64,000 bases of DNA, taken from assembly GCA_003258725.1 (NCBI GenBank), contig QHMG01000004.1:433499-497498 (forward strand). Reading direction: 5' to 3'. The stretch's first letter is position 1. Each line of letters starts with the position of its first letter. Below are positions 51,515 through 60,567 of this stretch, in pieces. Source of the stretch: Candidatus Melainabacteria bacterium (GTDB lineage: Bacteria; Cyanobacteriota; Vampirovibrionia; Gastranaerophilales; Gastranaerophilaceae). Made by a program: the position numbers and the translations under genes. The notes under the pieces were generated by a model. It was not told the DNA's origin. It worked only from the letters and a program-made list of their open reading frames with translations, and searched no databases.

Positions 51515-52705
51515 ATGCAATTATTAGAAAGTTTAAAAAGTTTAAATGACATTACAGGCTACGCTAATATGGTAAAAGAGCCTCTACAAGGTGTAAACGG
51601 AGTTGAAAACTTCTTGCACATGTACGGTTGCATTATTATGTTTGCAGTTTGCTTGTTACTATTATATTTAGCAATTAAAAAGAACTATGAACCATTACTA
51701 TTGTTACCAATCGGTTTTGGTGGTATCTTGGCTAACATTCCGGTAGCCGGAATCGCTGAACCAGGTGGGTTCTTATATACTGTTTACCATATTGGTATTG
51801 ATGGTGGTTTATTCCCATTGTTTATCTTTATGGGTGTTGGTGCAATGACAGACTTTGGTCCATTAATCGCAAACCCTAAAACAGCGTTGTTAGGTGGTGC
51901 AGCTCAATTTGGTATCTTTGGTGCATTACTAGGTGCCTTGTTACTAGCAAAATACGCTGGATTTGATTTCGGTTTAGCAGAAGCGGCTTCTATCGGTATT
52001 ATCGGTGGTGCTGATGGTCCGACTTCAATTTTCGTAACTTCAAGATTAGCGCCAGATTTATTGGGTGCAATCGCTGTTGCAGCTTATTCATATATGGCTT
52101 TAGTTCCAATTATTCAACCACCTATTATGAAGGCTTTAACAACTGAGGCTGAACGTAAAATCGAAATGGTTCAATTGAGACATGTTTCAAAACGTGAAAA
52201 AATCTTATTCCCAATCGTAGTTTTGGGCTTGTGTATAATCTTCTTACCTGATGCAACTCCATTATTAGGTGCTTTGACATTCGGTAACTTAGTAATGCAA
52301 TGTGGTGTTACAGAAAGATTATCAAAAACATTACAAAATGAATTTATCAATATCGTAACAATCTTGTTAGGTTTGTCAGTTGGTTCTAAACTATCTGCTG
52401 ATAAATTCTTAACTCTAGAAACTTTAGGTATCTTGTTCTTAGGCTTGTGTGCATTTTCAATCGCAACAGCATCAGGCGTATTGTTTGCAAAAATAATGAA
52501 CATATTCTCACCAAAGAACAAAGTAAACCCATTAATTGGTGCTGCTGGTGTTTCAGCCGTTCCAATGGCAGCTCGTGTAGTAAACAAAGTTGGTTTGGAA
52601 TCAAATCCTCAAAACTTCTTGTTAATGCACGCTATGGGACCTAACGTAGCAGGTGTAATCGGTTCAGCCGTTGCAGCTGGTATATTATTAGCTCTTTGCG
52701 GTTAA
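51515..52705 (+). CDS. oadB: Sodium-ion-translocating decarboxylase beta chain
   Basis: This 396-aa membrane protein has about nine to eleven helices. The family marks are LLLLPIGFGGILANIP, GVGAMTDFGPLIANP (about 109-123) with the Na+-binding Asp, GIIGGADGPTSIFV, and the C-terminal GPNVAGVIGSAVAAG. It decarboxylates carboxy-biotin and exports Na+. It lies 14 bp after oadA. Confidence 0.95.
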   Translation: MQLLESLKSLNDITGYANMVKEPLQGVNGVENFLHMYGCIIMFAVCLLLLYLAIKKNYEPLLLLPIGFGGILANIPVAGIAEPGGFLYTVYHIGIDGGLFPLFIFMGVGAMTDFGPLIANPKTALLGGAAQFGIFGALLGALLLAKYAGFDFGLAEAASIGIIGGADGPTSIFVTSRLAPDLLGAIAVAAYSYMALVPIIQPPIMKALTTEAERKIEMVQLRHVSKREKILFPIVVLGLCIIFLPDATPLLGALTFGNLVMQCGVTERLSKTLQNEFINIVTILLGLSVGSKLSADKFLTLETLGILFLGLCAFSIATASGVLFAKIMNIFSPKNKVNPLIGAAGVSAVPMAARVVNKVGLESNPQNFLLMHAMGPNVAGVIGSAVAAGILLALCG

Positions 52706-52707
52706 TG

Positions 52708-52716
52708 TGGTATAAT
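52708..52716 (+). promoter_or_regulatory. Extended -10 promoter of pckA
   Basis: TGG directly followed by TATAAT (52711-52716) forms a TGnTATAAT extended -10 between oadB and pckA, so pckA may have its own start in addition to read-through. Confidence 0.5.
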
Positions 52717-52750
52717 AAATTTGAAATTTGTGTAAAAAAAGGAGATAAAA

Positions 52751-54394
52751 ATGACAACTAAAGAATTTTTTACTAATTCAGAAGAATTAAAAAAACTTAT
52801 GTCAGCAGCTCGTGCAACAATCACAGCTCCATTTTTCGGTAACAACGTAGAAAAAATCGAAAATGTAACTGAAGCTTATGAATTGGCACAAGAAAGCTGT
52901 GGTACTATTGAATTAACAGGTATGCCTGTTTACGAACCAGAAAAAATAGGTTTACCAGCAGGTGCAAATCAATTATTATTCAACGATGGTACAGTTGTTG
53001 GACGTTGTGCAGCAGCTAGAAAAATCGTTGGCGAACCAAACTGTGACTTAAAGGTATTACTTCCTGTAATCCGTGAAGCTGTTTATGGTACTCGTGACAG
53101 ATTAATGTACAACTGTGAAACTGTTGTAGGTCTTGATAAAGACTTTATGATTAAGGCTCACTTGTTAATTCCAGAAGGTTTTGAAAACATTATGTATTCT
53201 TGGATGTTGAACTTCCAATACTTTAACGAAGAATACAAAAAAATGTATGCGGATTCAAGAGATATTCCAGAAGGTGATATCTACGTATTCTCAGACCCTG
53301 ATTGGTCTCACCCAGACTTCCCATACGGTTTAACTTTCTTTGACCCAGAACACAACTGTGCTGCTATTTTGGGTATGAGATACTTTGGTGAACACAAAAA
53401 AGGTACATTAACATTAGCTTGGGGTTCAGCTGCTCGTAACGGTTATGCTTCTTGTCACGGTGGTATGAAGCGTTATAACTTAGACGGTGGTAAATCATTC
53501 CAAGTTGCTGTATTCGGTCTATCAGGTTCTGGTAAATCAACAATTACACACGCTAAACATGATGGCAAATACGACATTACAGTATTACACGATGACGCAT
53601 TCATCATTAATACAAAAGACAAATACACAATCGCTTTAGAACCAGCTTACTTCGATAAGACAGCTGATTACCCTATTGGTTGTGAAGACAACAAGTTCAT
53701 CTTAACTCAACAAAATGCAGGCGCTATCATGAAGGAAGATGGTCTTGTATACTCAGTTACAGAAGATATCAGAAACGGTAACGGACGTGCTGTAAAATCT
53801 AAATTATGGTCTCCAAACAGAGTTGATAGAATTGACCAACCAATCAATGCTATTTTCTGGTTAATGAAAGACCCTACAATTCCGCCTGTTGTTAAATTAT
53901 CAGGTGCTTCATTAGGTGCTGCAATGGGTGCAACTCTTGCTACAAAACGTACATCAGCTGAAAGACTTGCTGCTGGCGTTGATCCAAACGCATTAGTTGT
54001 TGAACCATACGCTAACCCATTCAGAGTTTACCCTCTATCAATCGATTATGACAGATTTAAACACTTAATCGAAGATGGTGTTGATTGCTACATCTTGAAT
54101 ACAGGTGAATTCATGGGTAACAAAGTTAAGAAAGAACACACTTTAGGCATTATTGAAGCTATCGTTGAAGGTTCTGCAAAATTCCATAAATGGGGTAACT
54201 TAGATGATATTCAAATTATGGATATAGAAGGTTTTGATGCTTCTTTCGATAACAAGGAATATGCTGAACAATTTAAAGCTCGTATGCAAGATAGAATTGC
54301 ATTCGTAAAATCAAGAGAAACAGAAAAGAACGGTATTGATAAATTACCTGCTGATGCTCTTGAAGCTCTTGAAAGAGTTGTTAAACAAGCGTAG
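52751..54394 (+). CDS. pckA: Phosphoenolpyruvate carboxykinase (ATP-type)
   Basis: This 547-aa enzyme interconverts PEP + CO2 + ADP with oxaloacetate + ATP. The P-loop reads GLSGSGKSTITHAKHDG (about 257-273), with the metal/ATP region VLHDDAFII and a C-terminal ADP-type signature around SAERLAAG and NPFRVYPL. The sequence is a diverged branch of ATP-type PEPCK. Together with oadGAB it forms a PEP to pyruvate route that stores energy. AAAGGAGA precedes the ATG and a perfect terminator follows. Confidence 0.9.
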   Translation: MTTKEFFTNSEELKKLMSAARATITAPFFGNNVEKIENVTEAYELAQESCGTIELTGMPVYEPEKIGLPAGANQLLFNDGTVVGRCAAARKIVGEPNCDLKVLLPVIREAVYGTRDRLMYNCETVVGLDKDFMIKAHLLIPEGFENIMYSWMLNFQYFNEEYKKMYADSRDIPEGDIYVFSDPDWSHPDFPYGLTFFDPEHNCAAILGMRYFGEHKKGTLTLAWGSAARNGYASCHGGMKRYNLDGGKSFQVAVFGLSGSGKSTITHAKHDGKYDITVLHDDAFIINTKDKYTIALEPAYFDKTADYPIGCEDNKFILTQQNAGAIMKEDGLVYSVTEDIRNGNGRAVKSKLWSPNRVDRIDQPINAIFWLMKDPTIPPVVKLSGASLGAAMGATLATKRTSAERLAAGVDPNALVVEPYANPFRVYPLSIDYDRFKHLIEDGVDCYILNTGEFMGNKVKKEHTLGIIEAIVEGSAKFHKWGNLDDIQIMDIEGFDASFDNKEYAEQFKARMQDRIAFVKSRETEKNGIDKLPADALEALERVVKQA

Positions 54395-54413
54395 TTTGTA
54401 TAACAAATACTAT

Positions 54414-54454
54414 TTAGGGCGAGTTTCGTTTAAACGAAACTCGCCCTATTTTTT
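54414..54454 (+). terminator. Strong terminator after pckA
   Basis: GGGCGAGTTTCGTTT and AAACGAAACTCGCCC form a perfect palindrome, followed by TATTTTTT. Confidence 0.92.
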
Positions 54455-54540
54455 GCAAAAATTTGCCCAGATAGATAATGAAAAAATAATTTATTGTAAA
54501 TAGAATGTAAGAGTTTAAAACATATAATAAAGGAGAGAAA

Positions 54541-55110
54541 ATGAAATCAGTAGCGACATTAGAATTGCAGTATGCACATAGATTTTACGGTTTTAAAGGT
54601 GAGGCTCAATATCTTCATGGGCATAGTGGTATTTTGACAATTGAAGTGGAAGATACTATAAATAAAGGCGTTAATATGGTTTTTCCTTGTAATGAAATCA
54701 AGAAAACAGCTTGGGAACTTCTTCAAAACTTTGATCACGCTTTAATTTTAAGGGAAGATGATCCGTTATTGCCTGTAGTGCTTGAAGTGTACGAAAAGCA
54801 GGGCATTAAAAACGGTGCGCCTACAAATCAAATGAAAGGACCAGCCTTCAAAACAGAGTTGGCTACTGCTTATCCCGATAGTCGTTTGGTTGTAACCAAG
54901 GAAACAATGACCGCAGAGGGAATGATAGATATTGTTTATGAATTGTTGAAGGATAAGTTAAATATTTCAAAAATTACATTCGTAAGTGGCGTAAATACTG
55001 CAACAGAGGAATATCAAGTTCGTAAAAATTTAATTGAGAGATGTCCTTTATGTGGCATTGCATTAGATAAAAATGGAGTTTGTCCAAAATGTGGATATAA
55101 AAAGCCATAA
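54541..55110 (+). CDS. 6-pyruvoyl-tetrahydropterin synthase / QueD-like protein with C-terminal zinc ribbon
   Basis: This 189-aa protein has a T-fold with the zinc His triad His13 (YAHRF), His26 and His28 (LHGHSG), and NFDHALIL later. In QueD a catalytic Cys sits four residues before HGH; here that position is Ala22 and no N-terminal Cys is present, so standard QueD chemistry is doubtful. The last 25 residues form a zinc ribbon (CPLCG then CPKCG), an unusual addition. Other queuosine genes are not visible. It may act on a different pterin. AAGGAGAG precedes the ATG. Confidence 0.8.
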   Translation: MKSVATLELQYAHRFYGFKGEAQYLHGHSGILTIEVEDTINKGVNMVFPCNEIKKTAWELLQNFDHALILREDDPLLPVVLEVYEKQGIKNGAPTNQMKGPAFKTELATAYPDSRLVVTKETMTAEGMIDIVYELLKDKLNISKITFVSGVNTATEEYQVRKNLIERCPLCGIALDKNGVCPKCGYKKP

Positions 55111-55124
55111 AATATAAAAAAATT

Positions 55125-55163
55125 AAAGGTCAGTGCTAAAAAAATAAGTACTGACCTTTTTTT
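55125..55163 (+). terminator. Intrinsic terminator
   Basis: AAAGGTCAGT pairs with ACTGACCTTT and is followed by TTTTTTT. It ends the QueD-like gene. The rest of the 331-bp gap to dnaE (55111-55441) holds the 46-bp palindrome and otherwise no gene that I can see. Confidence 0.88.
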
Positions 55164-55250
55164 AGTAAAAATCTAAAACCCCTATACAGCCTGTCACTTC
55201 CCTATTTTTTGTAATGAATTAGCTGTTTTTACTAGCATTGAGGTGTTCAT

Positions 55251-55296
55251 GTCCGTAAAAATACGTACGTGAAAATACGTACGTTTTAAAACAGAC
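55251..55296. repeat. 46-bp palindromic repeat, copy 2
   Basis: This copy starts GTCCGT and ends ACAGAC, with two ACGTACGT cores six bases apart. Reversed, it matches 458-503 with about three differences, and the shared TCAT flank lies at 55247-55250. It is 146 bp upstream of dnaE. Confidence 0.7.
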
Positions 55297-55441
55297 AAAA
55301 TTTATAACAATAAATTTTAAAGATTTTGCAACAAGTAAGAGCTGAAGAAAAGTTTTGTATAGAGTGAGACGTTAAAGTTTTTCTTTATAAATTTTAATAA
55401 TGACTGAAAATGTCTGACCACTATGTTAAACTAAATTTATT

Positions 55442-58400
55442 ATGAGTACTCCTTACGTACCTTTACACTTACACACCGAATATTCATTATTAGACGGCGC
55501 AATTCGTATTAACGATTTGTGCAAATTTAGTGTTGAGAACGGTTTTCCTGCAGTTGCAATTACTGATCACGGTGTAATGTACGGTGATATGGAGCTTTAT
55601 GAAACTGCAATTATGAAATACAGCGGTGATAACGGCAGCCCAAAGTTGAAACCGCTTTTAGGTTGCGAATTTTACGTTCATAATGGCGACATAAAAGAAC
55701 GAGACAGAATGAACAATCCTTGTTATCACTTAGTTTTAATTGCTAAAAATAATGTTGGGTATCAAAACATCATTCGTTTAACCTCTGTTGCTTGGTGTGA
55801 CGGTTTTTATATGCACCCTCGTATTAATTGGGAGCTTTTAAAAGAGCATCATGAAGGTTTAATCTGTCTTTCAGCGTGTTTAGGTGGCGAAGTATTACAA
55901 AATCTTTTACATAAAGACCCTGAAAAAGCTCGTGAGGTGGCAAAACGATACAAGGATTTGTTTGGTGACGATTACTACATTGAGCTTCAAGATCACGGTT
56001 TAGAAGATCAAAAGCGTACAAATCCTGAGCTTATTGCCATTGCCAAAGAACTTGGTATTGAAATGGTTATCACAAACGACTCTCACTACCTTAAAAAAGA
56101 AGATGCGGACATGCACGATACATTATTGTGTATGAACACAAACTCTGATAAAGATGACCCTAACCGTTTCCACTTTGAAGGTAATGAGTTTTACGTCAAG
56201 ACTCCAGAACAATTGAGAGAGTCATTCAGTTGGTTAGATGAAGAAACCTTTAACAAGTGCATTGCAAACACCGTAAAAATTGCAGAAGGTTGTAACATCA
56301 AGATTAGCAAGTTTGATGAACTTCCAGCCTATGACGTTCCAGCAAATCATACGACAGAAAGTTACTTTGAATATCTTGTAATAGAAGGTTTAAAAAAACG
56401 CTACGGCGGAATTTCTAAAGAATTAAAAGAACGTGTTGACTATGAAATGAAGGTAATTGAAGATATGGGCTTTACAGCTTATTTCTTGATTACTTGGGAC
56501 TTTATTCACTATGCAAAAACGCATGGAATACCCGTAGGTCCAGGTCGTGGTTCTGCCGCTGGTTCGGTTGTAGCCTATGCCTTAGAAATTACAGATCTTG
56601 ACCCAATTGAGCATAAACTCTTGTTTGAAAGATTCTTGAATCCAGAGCGTTTCACCATGCCCGATATTGATATCGACTTTTGTATCGAACGTCGTGGCGA
56701 GGTTATTGATTACGTAACCAAGAAATACGGTGAAGACAGAGTTTGTCAAATTATTACATTTGGTACTTACGCTGCAAAAGCTGCGGTTAAAGGTGTTGCC
56801 CGTATTTTAAAAATTCCTTTTGCTGATAGTAACAGAATTGCAAGTTTAATTCCGTCAGAACCAAAAACTCACATTGACGATGCATTACAAGAAGGTATGG
56901 AGCTTCGTGTAATGTACGATAATGACGAACAAATCGTTATTGACCCAATTGAAGGTAAAACAGTAGGCGTAAAAAAATGGATTGATTTAGCTCGTGGAAT
57001 TGAGGGTATTAAAAATAATACAGGTACTCACGCAGCAGGTGTAATTATTGCGCCAAAACCGTTAGACCAAATTCTTCCTGTAAGACCTTCAAAAGACGGT
57101 ATTGTTCAAACTGGTTATCCGCCTCATGCGGTAACGGAATTTTTAAGCCTTTTAAAAATGGACTTTTTGGGCTTACGAAACTTAACAACTATTTATAAAA
57201 CATTAACTGCAATCAAGAAACGTCAAGGTATTGATGTGGATATCAACCACATTCCATTAGACGATAAGCCTACATATCAAATGCTTATGGCTGGTGATAC
57301 TGATGGTGTATTCCAACTTGAATCTGCGGGTATGAAGAATCTTGTTAAGCGTTTAAGACCCGATGTATTTGAAGATTTAGGCGCTTTAGTAGCTCTATTC
57401 CGTCCAGGTCCGTTGGATTCAGGCATGGTTGACAAGTTCGTAGACAGAAAACACGGACGTGTACCAATTACGTTCCCTCATCCAGCGTTAGAGCCTGTAT
57501 TAAAGGACACTTACGGCACTATCGTATATCAAGAACAAATTATGCAGGTATTCCAAATTCTTGCTGATTACTCACTAGGTCAAGCCGACATGGTTCGTCG
57601 TATGATGGGTAAAAAGAAAATTGATGAAATGCAAAAGCAAAAAGGCAAATTCATTGAGGGGGCTGCACGTCATGGTATGGCTGCAAAAGATGCTACTGCT
57701 TTGTTTGAAGATATTGAAAAGTTTGCATCTTACTGTTTCAACCGAAGCCACTCTGCCGCTTATGCCTTTGTAGCTTACCAAACAGCTTATTTGAAATGTC
57801 ATTATCCTGTTGAGTATATGTCTTGCTTGCTTTCAAGTGTTTCAAACGACCAAGAAAAAACTCAATTATACATTGAAGAATGTAATAAAAAAGGTATTCA
57901 AGTTTTACCGCCAGACATTAACAAGTCATACGCAGAATTTGCGCCCGACGGTGATGATATTCGTTTTGGTTTAGCTTCAGTAAAGCAAGTGGGCGAAGTT
58001 GTAGTAGAAATGATTATCAAAGAACGTGAAGAAAATGGTGAATTTTCATCAATTTACGATTTTTGCAAACGTATTGACCCTAAAGCCACAAACAAGCGTG
58101 TTTTAGAAGGTTTAATTAAATCAGGTGCGTTCTCAAACCTTGAAAAATCTAGAAAACAGTTAATGGAAAATCTTGAATACATTGTAAATACCGCAAACAA
58201 AGAGGCTAAAGCAAAGGAATTAGGTCAAACAAATTTGTTTGCAGGTTTAGAAGATAATGAAGATTTTGCAGGTACGAAATTTCATCTTGCTGGGTCTGAT
58301 GAAGAATACTCAAACAAAGAGCTTCAAGGGTTTGAAAAAGAATTTTTAGGGTTCTACGTATCATCTCACCCTTTGTCCTCAATTATGGATAAAATGCAAT

Positions 58401-58957
58401 TCTTGATGTCTCACAAGATTACAGAGGTTAAAGAATTACCGCCTGACAAGGTTGTAACGCTTTGCGGACTGGTTACGAGTGCAAGAAAAATTCCATACAA
58501 AAAGGATCCTTCAAAATTCTTGAAAACGATTACAATGGAAGATTTGACAGGCAAAATAGAAGCTATTTGTTTCCACCAAAAAATAGGACAATTTGACAGC
58601 TTTATGGAGCCTGAAATGAGAATTATAATAACAGGTAAAGTTAGTTACAGAGAAGGTTCTGACGAGCCTAATATCATTATTGATGACGTAAAACCTGTTG
58701 ATAATGCAAATATATTTATGATTTCTTTAAAAGAAGAAATTCCTTATGAAGAACTTGTTGCTTTAAAAGACGGCTTAGCAAAACATTCAGGCGGAGACCC
58801 TGTTGTAATCAAGGTTATAGAAGATGGTGTTGAAACAAAAATTGCATCCTCTCCAACTTTTTGGGTTAAATCCTCAAACGATTTAGCACATTCGGTTAAA
58901 TCTGTAATTGATAGAAACATTGATGTTGAGATTAAATCTATTGAAGAAAAACTTTGA
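55442..58957 (+). CDS. dnaE: DNA polymerase III alpha subunit
   Basis: This is the replicative polymerase, 1171 aa. The PHP domain begins at once (LHLHTEYSLLDG, residues 8-19), followed by the polymerase core with GRGSAAGSVVAYAL and the catalytic Asp residues in PDIDIDFCIERR (about 410-420). FNRSHSAAYAFVAYQTAYLK follows near 760, and an OB domain near 1000-1080. It is the bacterial DnaE1 type; no frame break is seen over 3.5 kb. No Shine-Dalgarno precedes the ATG, which suggests a short or absent leader. Confidence 0.97.
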   Translation: MSTPYVPLHLHTEYSLLDGAIRINDLCKFSVENGFPAVAITDHGVMYGDMELYETAIMKYSGDNGSPKLKPLLGCEFYVHNGDIKERDRMNNPCYHLVLIAKNNVGYQNIIRLTSVAWCDGFYMHPRINWELLKEHHEGLICLSACLGGEVLQNLLHKDPEKAREVAKRYKDLFGDDYYIELQDHGLEDQKRTNPELIAIAKELGIEMVITNDSHYLKKEDADMHDTLLCMNTNSDKDDPNRFHFEGNEFYVKTPEQLRESFSWLDEETFNKCIANTVKIAEGCNIKISKFDELPAYDVPANHTTESYFEYLVIEGLKKRYGGISKELKERVDYEMKVIEDMGFTAYFLITWDFIHYAKTHGIPVGPGRGSAAGSVVAYALEITDLDPIEHKLLFERFLNPERFTMPDIDIDFCIERRGEVIDYVTKKYGEDRVCQIITFGTYAAKAAVKGVARILKIPFADSNRIASLIPSEPKTHIDDALQEGMELRVMYDNDEQIVIDPIEGKTVGVKKWIDLARGIEGIKNNTGTHAAGVIIAPKPLDQILPVRPSKDGIVQTGYPPHAVTEFLSLLKMDFLGLRNLTTIYKTLTAIKKRQGIDVDINHIPLDDKPTYQMLMAGDTDGVFQLESAGMKNLVKRLRPDVFEDLGALVALFRPGPLDSGMVDKFVDRKHGRVPITFPHPALEPVLKDTYGTIVYQEQIMQVFQILADYSLGQADMVRRMMGKKKIDEMQKQKGKFIEGAARHGMAAKDATALFEDIEKFASYCFNRSHSAAYAFVAYQTAYLKCHYPVEYMSCLLSSVSNDQEKTQLYIEECNKKGIQVLPPDINKSYAEFAPDGDDIRFGLASVKQVGEVVVEMIIKEREENGEFSSIYDFCKRIDPKATNKRVLEGLIKSGAFSNLEKSRKQLMENLEYIVNTANKEAKAKELGQTNLFAGLEDNEDFAGTKFHLAGSDEEYSNKELQGFEKEFLGFYVSSHPLSSIMDKMQFLMSHKITEVKELPPDKVVTLCGLVTSARKIPYKKDPSKFLKTITMEDLTGKIEAICFHQKIGQFDSFMEPEMRIIITGKVSYREGSDEPNIIIDDVKPVDNANIFMISLKEEIPYEELVALKDGLAKHSGGDPVVIKVIEDGVETKIASSPTFWVKSSNDLAHSVKSVIDRNIDVEIKSIEEKL

Positions 58958-59196
58958 TTAGGTGCGTAGCTTTCTTCATAAAACTTCTATGCATTGCCTT
59001 TTGGTGTCTTTACCTCTGTAAACAAACATTACGTAGGGCTTGCAATTCAAGATTTTTTATAATAAACTATTTCATGTCAGAAAACTCACGTTGAATATGA
59101 ATTTCCAATAGGCTTAATTAGCTTGTATTTTGGCGTATTCAAAACAAATATTAAAAAAGAAAAGTTTAGTAGTATTACTTTATAAGGAAGGTAAAA

Positions 59197-59853
59197 ATGT
59201 CAAACGAAGAAAAATTAGAACAAACTGAAGTTGTAGAAGAAACAAAAGCTGAAGCAACTGCAGATGAAACTACAGAAGAAGCTCACGAAGAGTTTGAAGA
59301 TGTAGCAAGAGAAAAAGGCGAAAGAAAACAACGCTCTCGTCGTAAAAAAATCGAAACTCAAGAAGAAAAACCAGTTTCTGAATGGCAAGAACGTGTAGTT
59401 CAAATCAGACGTGTAACAAAAGTAGTTAAGGGTGGTAAAAAATTAAGCTTCCGTGCTGTTGTTATCGTTGGTAACCAAAAAGGTCAAGTTGGCGTAGGTT
59501 GTGCTAAAGCAGCTGAAGTTATTATCGCTATCCAAAAAGCTATTGCAGATGGACGTAAAAACTTAATCAATGTTCCAATTTTCAAAACAACTATTCCACA
59601 CCCAATTAAAGGTGTTTCTGGCGCTGGTGCAGTTATGTTAAGACCTGCTGCTCAAGGTACAGGTATTATCGCTGGTGGTGCTGTTCGTTCAGTATTAGAA
59701 CTTGCTGGTATTGAAAATATCTTGTCAAAATCTCAAGGTTCTAAATCACCTCTAAACGCAGCAAATGCAACATTAGACGCTTTACAAAAATTGACTCCAT
59801 TCTCAGACGTTGCTAAAAAACGTGGTTTGACAATGGCAGAATTATTAAATTAG
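59197..59853 (+). CDS. rpsE: 30S ribosomal protein S5 with N-terminal extension
   Basis: The S5 core begins near residue 65 (VVQIRRVTKVVKGGKKLSFR) and contains VGNQKGQVGVG and ISGAGAVMLRPA-like features. In front lies an extra ~60 residues, first acidic (EE/TE/DE repeats) and then basic (KQRSRRKK), which makes the protein 218 aa instead of about 170. AAGGAAGG precedes the ATG. Upstream is dnaE, not rplR as in the usual spc operon; about 240 bp of gene-free DNA probably holds the operon promoter. Confidence 0.95.
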   Translation: MSNEEKLEQTEVVEETKAEATADETTEEAHEEFEDVAREKGERKQRSRRKKIETQEEKPVSEWQERVVQIRRVTKVVKGGKKLSFRAVVIVGNQKGQVGVGCAKAAEVIIAIQKAIADGRKNLINVPIFKTTIPHPIKGVSGAGAVMLRPAAQGTGIIAGGAVRSVLELAGIENILSKSQGSKSPLNAANATLDALQKLTPFSDVAKKRGLTMAELLN

Positions 59854-59906
59854 TAACCTGTCTAATTTCGTTATTACTTTGATTATTGTAAAAAAGGATT
59901 ATAAAA

Positions 59907-60098
59907 ATGGCTAAAACAGAAACAAAAAAAATACAAATTAAATTAGTTGGTAGCTTAATTGGTGCATCTCCTGCTCAAAGAAAAGTAGTTGCAGCATTAG
60001 GCTTACGCAAAATGAACCAAGTTGTTGAACACGCTCCAAGCGCAACAATTATGGGTATGGTTAACAAAGTATCTCACTTAGTTAAAGTTGTAGAATAA
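59907..60098 (+). CDS. rpmD: 50S ribosomal protein L30
   Basis: This 63-aa protein has the L30 fold motif IQIKLVGSLIGASPAQRKVVAALGLRKM, of which the key part is GLRKMNQVVEH. The order S5-L30-L15-SecY is the standard spc order. As I recall, photosynthetic cyanobacteria lack L30, so its presence here would mark a difference from them. Confidence 0.92.
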   Translation: MAKTETKKIQIKLVGSLIGASPAQRKVVAALGLRKMNQVVEHAPSATIMGMVNKVSHLVKVVE

Positions 60099-60121
60099 TT
60101 TAGAAAGAAGGATAAATAATT

Positions 60122-60565
60122 ATGATTACATTAGAAGATTTAAGACCTGCAGAAGGTTCTACAAAAAAATCAAAAAGATTCGGACGTGGTCGTGCATCAG
60201 GTCATGGTAAAACATCTTGCCGTGGTGCTAATGGTGAAGGTCAACGTGCTGGTAGAAGCTCTAAAAGAGGTTTTGAAGGTGGTCAAATGCCATCATACAG
60301 ACAAATGCCTAAATTAAAAGGCTTTAAATTAATCAACCAAATTAAATATGCTGAAATCAATGTTAGCGCTATTGAAAGATTATCTTTAGATGAAATCTCT
60401 TTAGAATCATTGAAAGAAGCTAAAAAAGCTCACCCTTCAACTCAAGGTTTAAGAGTTATGGGTAACGGCGAAATTAAAAGAAAAGTTACTGTTAAAGCTA
60501 CTTATGTAACTCCATCAGCAAGAGAAAAAATCGAAGCAGCAGGCGGAAAGGTTGAATTAGTTTAA
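60122..60565 (+). CDS. rplO: 50S ribosomal protein L15
   Basis: This 147-aa protein has a Gly/Arg-rich N-terminus (RFGRGRASGHGKTSCRGANG), GFEGGQMPSYRQMPKLKGF, and a C-terminal KVTVKATYVTPSAREKIEAA, all typical of L15. AGAAAGGA precedes the ATG, and it ends 2 bp before secY. Confidence 0.97.
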   Translation: MITLEDLRPAEGSTKKSKRFGRGRASGHGKTSCRGANGEGQRAGRSSKRGFEGGQMPSYRQMPKLKGFKLINQIKYAEINVSAIERLSLDEISLESLKEAKKAHPSTQGLRVMGNGEIKRKVTVKATYVTPSAREKIEAAGGKVELV

Positions 60566-60567
60566 TT

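Noticed and set aside
52171..52604. Minus-strand frames within oadB
   Set aside because: They are antisense to strongly conserved membrane-protein code and have no start signals.
458..55296. The two 46-bp palindromes as terminal inverted repeats of one large transposon
   Set aside because: The DNA between them is mostly core chromosome (dnaX, recG, flagellar genes, tRNA) and no transposase or integrase is intact; a paired binding or recombination site is more likely.
55164..55441. Small gene between the QueD-like gene and dnaE
   Set aside because: No frame with a start signal; only the palindrome stands out.
58958..59196. rplR or another ribosomal gene before rpsE
   Set aside because: No L18-like frame could be read in this gap on either strand.
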